From Cinclus cinclus (taxonomy: Eukaryota > Chordata > Aves > Passeriformes > Cinclidae), in the NCBI RefSeq assembly GCF_963662255.1, contig NC_085053.1, positions 992,001-1,056,000 of the forward strand: 64,000 nt of DNA, in the 5' to 3' direction. Numbering within the stretch: the stretch's first letter is position 1; every line of letters begins with the position of its first letter. The notes beneath the pieces are model-generated. The model saw only the letters and a list, made by a program, of their open reading frames with translations. It ran no database searches and had not been told where the DNA came from. The translations under genes were made by a program, and so were the position numbers. Positions 34,701 to 43,154 of this stretch are shown piece by piece.

Positions 34701-37700
34701 GACTATCCCAGCACCAGGTGTGCATGAGAGCAGGACCTGCCCTAGGCTGTCCGCAGTGACCATGGGTACCGGCAGGGAGGAGGGGAGACAGAGACAGTGC
34801 TGCCAGTGCTGCTGCCCTGAGCGCCTTGTCGTGCTGTGCTGTCCCCTAGGTCAGGCCGCGGGCACACACACCGATGCCAGCACCAACTTCACCGACAGCA
34901 TGAAGGAAGAAGCAGCCCGTGGCTTGGCAGCCCAGCAGGTGAGTCGGGGCAGCGCCACGCCGGGAACAGGGATGGCGGAGCCGGGCTTTGTGCCACCGCC
35001 AAACTGCGTCCCGGCCCCTTCGGAAACGTCCCTGTCACCCTCTGTCTTTGTGCCTCTAGAGCAACTCCCGGGCCCCCAAAGAAGATGGGGGCACTGAAAG
35101 GAGCATAGCGCCCGAAAGGGAGCTGCGAGCTGAGCAGGAGCTGCGGGAGCTGAAGACGCAGCTGGAGGAAGCCGGCTTCTCCTCTGTCTCCCACATCAGG
35201 CAAGAGCTGTGGGGCTCTGGAGCCAGGGCTGGCAGTGGCCGGAGGGGGCACCCTGCATCCCGGCCTCTGCCTGTCCTTTACTGTACCTTGTGCCCCAGGA
35301 AGGCGATGCTGAGCCTGTGCCTGGAAAATGCGGAGCTGAAAGAACGGATGGGTGAAGCCACGTCGCTGCTGGAGAGCGGGGAGCAGGAGGAGGCTGGGCT
35401 GGGCAGCCCTCAGGTCCCTGAGTCCCGCAGGCTGCAGCGGAAGAGCCGCAGCTCCCTTGGGGATGCCCAGGGGTTCCCAGTAGAGAGGGGAACGGTGCCC
35501 ACCAAACGCCCAGCGCTGGAGGCTCGATCCCAGCATGACATGTCCAAGAGACCCTGCCCTGGCAGCCCGGCTGGAGGGGACGGGAGCCATGTAAATGCAA
35601 AGGGAGCCAGGATGGAGATGAAAGTAGAGATGGGGATGAGGGTGGAAATGGGGAGCTGACAGTCCGTCTTCCCTCCAGCAGGTGGAGAGCTCGGTTCCCG
35701 GCGGGGGCTGGCCAGGGCTGGGCGCAGAGCTGCGCTCCCAGGTGGCACAGGGCCAAAGGCAGTGCCAGGAGCTGCAAGACAAGCTCACTGCCTCGGAGGC
35801 CACGGTGCGGGCACAAGCTGAGCAGCTGAAGAAATACCACGTCCTGCTCCGTGAGTTAAAAGCCAGGGTGGGGTGGGGGTGTGTTCTGAGCCTGGTGTGT
35901 CCTGTGCCCTGTGCTCTGCATGAGGCAGGGGTGGTGAATCCTGCCCGGGGGACTCTGAGCTGATGGCACTGCCCAGCAGGTGAACCTCAGACACAGCAGC
36001 TCAGCAAGCAAGTGCAGGTGGACTTCCAGGACCTGGGCTATGAGACTTGTGGGCGAAGTGAGACTGAGGCTGACCGTGAGGAGACCACCAGCCCTGGTAA
36101 GAAGAGCCAGGGTCCTAGGGAACCCTGTACTTTGCCCACCTGGCATAGAGAAGTGACACACTGTGCTCTCTGCAGAGTGCGAGGAGCCAGATGTATTCAG
36201 TGAGACCAGCCTGGGTGAGGAGCTGGGGTCCCCTTGCCAGCCAGGGATGTCCAGAATGGGCAAAACTTCCCAGAAAACCATGGCCCTGGAGGATGTGGAG
36301 GCCCTGCATCAGCACATCCAGGACCTCAAGGCCCAGCTGCTCAATGCCAACAAGGTGATCCAGAGCCTGCAGCGCCGTGCCCGCTCCATCTCTGTCACCA
36401 GTGGCTACACCTCGAGTGCTGAGCGGCCCCTACCAGCTCCCAAGGCCTTGGTGTCTCCAGCCCACAGCCTGACGGACGAGGATGAGGGCTGGCAGTCAGA
36501 TGGGCACGGCACACTGTGCCCCCCTGCCCTGCGAGCACACCGTGACCTGCAGAGCCTGGTGCATCGCGTGGCCCTGCTCGAGGCACAGCTGCCTGCAGCC
36601 AAGCATGGAGCCACTTTGCCCAAGGAGCTGCAGTCTGCCACTTGGCCAGGGTATGACCCTGGGGGCTGGGACCATCTGGGGAGATACAGGGAATTCCAGG
36701 AGTTGCTGAGGCTGATGGCTCCTTTTTGCATAGTTTCCCTGGAGGCAGGTTCCTGGGGTGTTTGTGTGGTGGGGTAGAGTCCCAGCAGTGATGATGCACG
36801 GACTCCCTCCACAGCGCTTCCTCCCTGCTGTGTTCTCAGGGAGTCTGGCTGCCCTGTGAACAACCTGCTTGCCCATCTCTCCTAGGAAATACAACTCTCT
36901 GATCCAGGCACAGGCTCGGGAGCTGTCCCACTTGCGGCAGATGCTGCGGGAGGGCCGTGGGGTGAGCCGCAGCCTGGCCCAGCACCTGCAGGATGCCCTG
37001 AGGTCCTTCGAGGACCTCCTTCGCGGCACTGACATTGACTACTACCTGGGCCAGGGCTTCCGGGAGCAGCTGGCCCAGGGCAGGCAGCTGGCTGAGAGGC
37101 TCAGCGACAAGCTGGGCATCAGTAAGTACCTCTATGGGGTCAGTGGGGCTGCATGTCATGGGTGTGTGATGAGTCAGGAAGGGATGTTCTGATGGGTGAA
37201 GAGCAGTAGACACTCTCACATCATGTGGGATACCTGCTTTTTCCTGTACTGCTATGGTTCTGTGTGGGACCAGGCATCCTGGGGCTTGGAGATACTGACT
37301 GGCTCTTCCCTGGCTTGCTTTCTCAGGAGATCGACAAGATGGGGAGGATAAAACCAGTCACGAACTCCTGACACAGAGGTGCCTTTCCCAGGGAAGGGTT
37401 TGTGGGACGTGTTTGGCATGGGGACCCTGAGGTCTATCACTGCTCTTGGGGTGGGGCCTCAGGGTGCCCTTGAGGTCTCTACCTCCAGTGGGTGTCCTGG
37501 GGCTGCCTCTGCTCTGGGGCACTCTGCAGCCTTGCATCACTAGTGGGACATGGCATGTGGGGCATCACATAGGAGAGGGCTGTGGGATGGAGGTCAGACC
37601 TGGTGATGGGACACCTCTGCAGGCTCAGCCGGGAGCTCAAGGAGAAGGTGATTGAGAGCCTGGAGGTGAAGCTGCAGGAGCGCTCTGAGTCCCCAGGTAG

Positions 37701-40700
37701 CAGCTGCCCACCCTCGGAGTCATCCCACTCTGCCAGCAGCTCGTCCTTCACCTCTGAGGGGCTGGAGCTCTGCTCCGATGGGGATGCAGCCAGCGAGTAC
37801 AGCCAGTGCCACGAGGAGCCTGCCCAACATGCAGGTACTGCAGGGGCCACAACTCCAGTGCCTCTGGACACAGGGACTTGGCTTCTCAGGTTGTGCCGGG
37901 GTCCCCAGAGCTCTAGGGAGGAGGGCTCTCTGCAGGCTGAGCCAGAGCTACTGTAACACCTCTCTCCATCTCTCTCCTGTCTCTAGGCCTTCACTTTGAT
38001 TCCTTGTCTAACCCTGTTAGTGCCCCCCTGCCTGCCCTGGCCCCCGGGCTGTCCCCCTTCCTCCCTGCTGGGCCCCCTCCTTCTGTGGCCCCGCCACTCC
38101 TGGGCTGCTGTGGGAATTCTGTCTGCTCCCTGGCTGAGGCACAGCAGGAACTGCAGGTGCTCCAGAGGCAACTGGGAGAAAGTGAGCACGCTGCCTCTTG
38201 GCTTGGGTTTGGTCCTGCCTGCCCTGCATGCTTGTGCTGTGACACATCATCCCCCACCCTCTCTGACCTGCATGTCCTTGATGTTTTCCGTCTTCTCAGG
38301 CTATGGCTTTGAGGTTGGGTCCCACTGCTCTGGCTGGGGACAATGGGAACATGTGGCTCTCATGTAGAGAGGACCTGGTGGGTTGGAGGGACCCATCCAG
38401 AGACAGCACTAGCCCTAGGTGTAGGCACTGGCATATCCCAGGTCCTCTAGGAAAAGGCTGATCTAGTAAGTTGTTGTGTAGGAGTGGGGCTGAGACCCTC
38501 CACCTTGTGTCACATAATCATTGAGTCCTGGGAGAGCCCCTGCTCTTCAGGGGGAATAGGTTTGATTGGGACAGGAGGTCAGATGGGGGACACTGTACTG
38601 CACTGATGTGCAGAGCAAGAAGTGGGGGGAAAGCAGGTGGAAGGAGTGTGTTGCCCCATTCTTCCTTCTCGTCCTCCCCACTTTGTCCTGTGTGTGCAGG
38701 TGTGACACTGCCCGTGGCACCAGCAAAGCCCACAGTCCCACTGGGCCCCTTTGGAGAGGGCAGCAAAGCCCCAGCATCGTTCTGTCCACACGGAGCACTG
38801 CAGGGCCTCACTGAGTTCCCCAGGGCCACCGACAGCCGTGCCCTCTGGGACGTGCCCCTGCCCGGCCAGCTGCTCTGCCGGGCCCTGCCCCTGGGGTACC
38901 CCTCCGGCCAGAAGCTGACAGGTATGGTCCATGCTGGAGAGCACAGGGCATCCCACCTGCCTGTGGGGGAACTGGGAGGAGGTTCAGCACCACAACAGCT
39001 GTGGGACAGGGCTCTGCTATGGGGATGGCGAGAGGCACAGCCTCTCCTGCCCTGAGCTGTCTCCCTGGCTGTGGCAGGGGCAGATCTGCTGGAGGAACAC
39101 CTGGTGGAGATCCGAAACCTGCGCCAGCGCCTGGAGGAGTCCATCTGCACCAACGACCGGCTCCGGGAGCAACTGGAGCGCCGCCTGGCTTCCACCGGCA
39201 AGGCCAGCGGTACGGGGCTAGGGCTAGCAGGGGCCAGGCTCTGCACATCCCTCCGCCTACCCCGTGCACAACGGGGCACTGGGGAGGGACGCTCAGCATT
39301 GGCCCCCTCCACAGGATTGTCTAGCGATTTCTATGCCCAGACACCGGAGCTGGGGCTGCAGCTGGGCAGGGAGAACCAGGCTCTGCATGAGGAAAACCGG
39401 ACCCTGCGGCTCCAACGTGACCACCTCTCCCAAGGTAGGGCTGGGCCAGCGTCCTGGAGCTGAGTCCCAGAGGGCACTGCCTGACTGGGGTGGTGGTAAC
39501 GCCTCCGTGCTCTGTCCCCAGAGCTGGCACGGGCGCAGGAGACATTCCTGGCTGCCTGCTCCCGGGCACGGGAGGCTGAGGCAGAGCTGGGCCAGAGGCG
39601 TGGAAAGCAGCGGAGGCTGGCAGAGGAGCTCTCCGAGTGCCAAGAGAGTGTCCGGCAGCTCCGGGATGAGCGGCGCTCTCTGCAGGAGGACAACAACAGG
39701 TAAGTTTTGGAGCCTTGTGGCCTTGGGGCCGCAGGACTGGGAGGGATGGCTGACACCGGACCCACGTGTCACCTCTGCAGGCTGCAGCACTCAGTGACGC
39801 TCCTGCAGCAGCAGAATGAGGAGCAGCGCCTGCTCCTGCAGACCCTGCGTGCAGAACTGCACGTCTACGAGAGCCTCTCTGGCCCCTCTGCTGAGACACG
39901 AGCAGGTATGGCACCCATGCACAGCATCCCTGCCCACCTCCTGCCTTTGGGGTGCCTGGCGCCTCTGACATTTGAGTGGTCCCAGACACTTCTCCTGTGG
40001 CAGCAGGTTGCATGCAGTGGCCCTGCTGGCAGGCAGAGGGAGGGCAGGACCCCAGCAGCCCCAGGCACAGAGACACATCTGTCTACAGGGGCTCAGATGT
40101 TTCTTGTTCCAGGCTGCTTCCCATCTCCTCCAGTGCGTGATGTTGGCACTAATTCAGCAGCTGCCCTCCTCTCCCCCCTGCCCTCTGGCACGTCGGTGGT
40201 CCAGCGGATGGATGGTGGGTACCAGAGCCTACCTGCATGCAGACCTCAGGGCTGCTGAGATCTGATGAACTCGTGGCAGCGCCCTCGCTGAGCAAGACTG
40301 GAGAGCTCAGGGCAGAGTCAAGGGCCCGGGATGGGACAAGGTGGGTCACAAGGGGAATGGGCAGTGGTCCTCACCTAACCCAGCCCACTCCACAGAGCCA
40401 CGTGGGGCAGATGTGCTGGCAAGGAAGAGCGAGGCACTGACGGGGGCTCACATCGTCGGCCGCCTGGACACGTACCGAGCCTTGGAGCAGCACGTCATGC
40501 AGGGAAAGGCCTTGGCCCGGGAGCTGATGTGTCTCACACGTCCAGCACTCGGGACCAACTGCCCGCTCCCAGGAAAGGAGGTAAAGTGTGGGCAGGATGG
40601 GGCAGGCAGCAGCTGGGGGCCAGACCCTCAGCACACCGTGCATTACGTGGTGCTTGAGCACAGAAGCAGCCCCGAGGCCTGCAGGGGCAGCTGGAGGCAG

Positions 40701-41588
40701 GGAGCTTCCACCCCAGGGAATGCTGCTGGCACTGCCTTGCCGTGCTGGACTGAGCACGGCAAGTCCCCGGGTGCAGTGGGACGGGGGAAAGACGCTGCTC
40801 TGCCCAGCAGCGCCTGCCCCCCGCACCCTTCTCCCACAGGCCCTGGGATGGATGGGCACAGGACAGGGGCATCTGTGGGGCAGTGCCAGCACCCTGCACA
40901 GCATCCTGGAGGAGTGCGTGTCTCTCCTCACTGCCTTCTGGAGCACTGTGCTGCCCGTGAGCCCTGCCCAGCACCAGGGCAAGGTGAGCAGGGGCTGGGT
41001 GCCAGCAGGGCTCTGGGGCTGGGTGCTCACTACTCATCACACTCCTCTGTCCCAGGAGCAGGTGCTCCAGGGTGAGATCGCAGCGCTGCGGGCCCGGCTC
41101 TCCGAGAGGGAGGATGCTCTACAGAGCGCGGCCAGGAGGCTGCGCAGCACAGCCCAACTCAAGGACAGCATGGAGCAGTTCATTGTCAGCCAGCGTACGT
41201 GCTCTGGTGGTGCTGCCTGGCTGGCCTGCTTCCCATGTGCCTGATGTGGTTTCACAGCACAGGGACCTCACTGACCCCATCTCTCTCTTGCAGTGACCAG
41301 GACCCACAGTGTGCTGCGTAAGGCCAGGACAAACTTGGAGGTGAGTTTGCCCTGGCCAGTGTGGGATAGACGTGGGTGTCCCGGTCTTGATGCCCTGGGG
41401 ATGGACACAGATGGCACACACCCTGTGGTGGCCGTTCCGAGGGCTGAGGGTGAAGTATGTGGGGGATGCAGGGACACGTTTTCCTTGTCTGTCCTCAGCC
41501 AGCACTTCTCTGTCCCCACAGCACTTCCTTACTGCCATGTGTCATCTCTTGCCAGGTGAAGGCCCAGCAGGCCCTGCCTGTTGCATGA
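13395..41588 (+). CDS. PDE4DIP: Myomegalin, whole gene with alternative 5' ends
   Basis: Large coiled-coil scaffold of the centrosome and Golgi that recruits gamma-tubulin complexes, EB1, AKAP9 and PDE4D. It is a paralogue of CDK5RAP2. Two sets of 5' exons join the same shared body at 21959. The CM1 set (13395-16163) gives about 255 residues and the EB set (17582-18715) gives 378; every join examined keeps the frame. The EB-type product is 2,228 aa and the CM1-type about 2,105, against roughly 2,350 for the long human form. Conserved landmarks include GFSSVSHIR, DLGYETCGRSE, SFEDLLR followed by DIDYYLGQGF, and a CM2-like C-terminus. The exon entries that follow give details. The final coding exon is read as 41556-41588, ending VKAQQALPVA. 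An alternative acceptor at about 41520 would give another tail. Confidence 0.95.
14120..16163 (+). CDS. PDE4DIP: PDE4DIP CM1-domain exons
   Basis: Exons 14120-14260, 14696-14772, 15425-15548, 15617-15771 and 16046-16163 join in frame. Reading from ATG 14120 gives MANGYRTLSQHLNDLKKENF and then SLKLRIYFLEERVQQ, the CM1 (gamma-TuNA) motif that binds and activates the gamma-tubulin ring complex. The next exons carry NIELKVEVESLKREL and EHVYELLENKIQLLQE, all coiled coil and close to mammalian CM1-type myomegalin. ATG 14120 is chosen because mammals start there (MSNGYRTLSQ). An in-frame ATG at 14087 would add eleven residues. The last exon ends at phase 0 and splices to 21959, skipping the EB-type exon. 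Confidence 0.92.
15315..15420 (+). repeat. 35-40 bp tandem repeat ending in a PDE4DIP splice acceptor
   Basis: Three copies of a unit beginning TAGCAGGCT(A/G)TGGCACACTG start at 15315, 15350 and 15390. The last copy runs into the acceptor of the exon that begins at 15425. Degenerate copies of the CCATGC pattern extend left to about 15250. Confidence 0.75.
16690..16960 (+). repeat. Degenerate GC-rich tandem repeat in PDE4DIP intron
   Basis: Variants of GGCACTGGGACAGGCACTGG recur with a period of roughly 18-24 bp. It lies between the CM1 exons and the internal promoter. Confidence 0.65.
17094..17300 (+). promoter_or_regulatory. PDE4DIP: Internal CpG promoter of the EB-type PDE4DIP isoform
   Basis: A compact cluster of housekeeping promoter motifs: NRF1-like TGCGCATGCG at 17096-17105 and TGCGCATGCGC at 17152-17162; a ZNF143-like ACTACATATCCCGGCAGGC at 17122-17140; an ETS core CGGAAGT at 17162-17168; and a YY1 site GCCGCCATCTTG at about 17179-17189, typical of positions just downstream of a start site. 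A donor-like GCGCG|GTGAGG near 17286 would end a short untranslated first exon. The coding exon then begins after CCTGCAG at about 17560. No TATA box is seen. Confidence 0.75.
17582..18715 (+). CDS. PDE4DIP: PDE4DIP first coding exon of the EB-type isoform
   Basis: A single exon of 378 codons starting MKENCRICGRELCG and ending at CGGGTACAG|GTAGAG, phase 0. It is strongly conserved with mammalian myomegalin. Residues 1-100 hold paired cysteines C5-x2-C8 and C51-x2-C54, then a helix (MLDRIYRFDTVIARIEALSI). A second Cys-rich stretch, RRCRGCAALRVADADYEAIC, follows near residue 160. SRLP at 311-314, within basic and proline-rich sequence, matches the SxLP-type EB1-binding motif known in CDK5RAP2. 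The region also recruits AKAP9 in mammals. The upstream sequence has an acceptor-like CCTGCAG, so the 5' UTR is probably split. Confidence 0.96.
18716..21958 (+). other. PDE4DIP intron, no further gene recognised
   Basis: A 3.2-kb intron between the EB-type exon and the first shared exon. A GGGGT/G run lies near 18830-18842 and a poly-T run near 20750. Short open frames on both strands show no family match. Confidence 0.6.
21959..31081 (+). CDS. PDE4DIP: PDE4DIP shared body, exons encoding the N-terminal coiled coils
   Basis: Exons 21959-22078, 23661-23780, 24004-24096, 24210-24425, 24943-25101, 25439-25552, 25764-25901, 26177-26356, 26584-26778, 27104-27247, 28247-28325, 28850-28938, 29121-29237, 29682-29819, 30148-30260 and 30954-31081 join in frame with GT-AG borders. 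The product is almost all heptad coiled coil. Stretches matching mammalian myomegalin include TEELYHIIEGQNETMAKLRD, DLERLRSVLSSNEATI, ERMLQDLLSDRN, LQMQLVDPEEIPAMERLTQE and LNEALQAERQLY. The first shared exon (DFQDEHQQPAPGH) is the least conserved. The last exon listed can either splice onward (GGAG|GTGGGG) or be read through to a stop. Confidence 0.93.
30954..31426 (+). other. PDE4DIP: Possible alternative terminal exon of a short PDE4DIP isoform
   Basis: If the weak donor at 31081/31082 is not used, translation continues about 15 codons (ending RVLPQHAF) to TGA at 31126-31128. A consensus AATAAA follows at 31421-31426. This would yield a C-terminally truncated myomegalin of about 1,100 residues for the EB type. 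A (GTTT)n run lies in this would-be 3' UTR. Short myomegalin isoforms are known in mammals, but usage here is inferred. Confidence 0.45.
31228..31262 (+). repeat. (GTTT)n simple repeat
   Basis: About five uninterrupted GTTT units, followed by T-rich sequence, in the PDE4DIP intron or alternative 3' UTR. Confidence 0.85.
31430..34849 (+). other. Large PDE4DIP intron, no gene recognised
   Basis: A 3.4-kb stretch without a supported exon. Open frames such as those near 33.2-33.95 kb lack any family match or splice continuity. A G-run lies near 33180. Confidence 0.5.
34850..38181 (+). CDS. PDE4DIP: PDE4DIP shared body, central exons
   Basis: Exons 34850-34938, 35060-35199, 35299-35590, 35679-35850, 35977-36096, 36176-36650, 36886-37121, 37327-37378, 37623-37834 and 37987-38181 join in frame. 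The intron after 35199 is GC-AG (CATCAG|GCAAGA). Conserved segments include ELKTQLEEAGFSSVSHIR, AMLSLCLENAELKERMGEA, VDFQDLGYETCGRSETEADR, DLKAQLLNANKVIQSLQ, TDEDEGWQSDG, YNSLIQAQARELSHLRQ and DYYLGQGFREQLAQGRQL. Compared with the human protein as I remember it, the part between KERMGEA and the next coiled coil is replaced by unrelated low-complexity Arg/Pro/Ser-rich sequence. The end of exon 35299-35590 (donor CAT|GTAAAT) is the least certain boundary. Confidence 0.88.
38700..41588 (+). CDS. PDE4DIP: PDE4DIP shared body, C-terminal exons
   Basis: Exons 38700-38921, 39078-39209, 39315-39434, 39522-39699, 39781-39905, 40113-40214, 40396-40580, 40840-40983, 41056-41194, 41294-41340 and 41556-41588 join in frame to TGA. 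Conserved blocks are ADLLEEHLVEIRNLRQRLEE followed by ICTNDRLREQLERRL, then a coiled coil, PPVRDVGTNSAA, and the CM2-like C-terminus with STLHSILEECVSLLTAFWST, MEQFIVSQ and VLRKARTNLE. In CDK5RAP2 the corresponding C-terminus mediates Golgi/centrosome targeting. The exon at 38700-38921 is poorly conserved apart from a short stretch near its end. Confidence 0.9.
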
Positions 41589-42089
41589 GCCCCGTGCAGG
41601 GCAAGGAGCAATGGCCACATGGAAGAGCCCACTGGCTGCTGAGCTGTGCTGTGCCAGAGGGCTGGAGCAGACCCTGCCCCTGCTGCTCTGAGGGCTGGGG
41701 TGGAAAGGGGTCTGGGGGTGTCCCATGCTGCAGTTAAGTGGATTTGGGCTGCTGTGGTGGTTGCATGCCCTCCACCAGCCTTTGATGGGCATGGCAACAA
41801 CAGCTGCTGGCTTGGGCTTTGTCTGGCCCATGCTTCTGTACTTGCTCCCTTCCACCCTCAGTGCTCACAGAGTGGGGTGACACAGCCTCCCACGCTGAGT
41901 ACCCCTTGCCCTGGGACCTGGTCCCCTCCATAACCCCAATGAGTCCCCGTCCCTGCTTGTGGATGTATGTATATGTATATAGACAGAGGTACTGGAAATG
42001 CATTGTGGGGACTCCAGACATGTTGGGGCCTCAGTGCAGAAGGAAGATGTAAGAAATGCCATATTCTGTTCAGTGGCTAAAGAGTCCCC

Positions 42090-42095
42090 AATAAA
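42090..42095 (+). terminator. PDE4DIP: Polyadenylation signal of PDE4DIP
   Basis: A consensus AATAAA about 500 bp after the stop codon. Further AATAAA copies at about 42325 and 42339 are alternatives. Confidence 0.7.
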
Positions 42096-43154
42096 GATCT
42101 CCTTTGGGTTGTGGTGTTTCTGGCATGCCTGTCTCTGCAACTGTGCTCCCCCTCCCCAAACCACATGCAGCACAGGGTGCCAAGGGCACCATCTGTCCCC
42201 AGTGGGGTGGCTCTGTGCCCTGCCCTAACAATTCAAGGGTAGCTCTGTGCCACACTGAGTGCTCCCTTTGCTCCTCCTGCTGTTCTAGACTCCCTCTCCA
42301 ACACCAGGCAAACAGCACCGAGAACAATAAATACTGTAATAAATAGAGAACCCCCTGTCCCCTGGCACTGCTGCAGCAGCAGGTGGTGCAGCCGGGGTCC
42401 TGAAGTGCCTGCCCAGCTCTGCTCTTCCCAAGCCCCTCCAGCGTGGGCATGGGCCGGTGCCCCTCTGGCCATGACAAAGTCAGCCCTGTCCCACAGAAGC
42501 AGCTGATGCTGGGGACAGGGCTTTGCAGTCCTTGACGGTGCTCTCACAGCAGCAAGTAAGAGTGGCTATGTCCAGTGGTACCATCCATCATGCTGGCTTG
42601 ACGTTGAACCTCACAGAAGGCTGGGGCTGCAGAGCCCTCCTCAAAGCTGGGGGGCAGCCTCACAGCCAGGGCTGTGGGACAGGAGGCAGGTGCCAGGCTG
42701 GAGTGTGACAGAGCCCCTAGCAGCCAAGGTGGCCTTGGAGACTCACCACCAGGCAGCAGCGCAACCTTCAGAAGAACAGGATGTGTTCCTGGAGCCTGGA
42801 CCAGGTGCAGTGCCAGGACCACCTCGAGGCCCTCGCAGGCTGGAGAAGACAGGCAGGGTGAAGCCCTTTTAGTGTTGGGCGTGAGGAGGGGCTGTTCTGG
42901 TGAGCAGCGAAGTGGTCCCAGAGACTCACAGAAGCCAAGGGAAGCTGCAGGTGGGTGGAAACCAAGGGCTAAACCACACCAGTAGGATGGGACAGCGTCA
43001 TAGGCCCCAATGGCCCTGAGCTTGTTGCTGGGGCCCACGTCCCTGCCAGGTTGGAGGCTGGAGCCAGTGGCCAGTTTTCACACAGTCCCGTGGTCCAGTG
43101 TGTGCAGACAAGCAGCGTTTGGTGTCTTGCGTGGGGAGTGTGCGAAGCCCTGGC

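Noticed and set aside
35682..35963. Read-through of the PDE4DIP exon past 35850 as coding
   Set aside because: The next conserved segment joins only if the exon ends at CTCC|GTGAGT and the acceptor at 35976 is used, which restores the family sequence LLPGEPQ.
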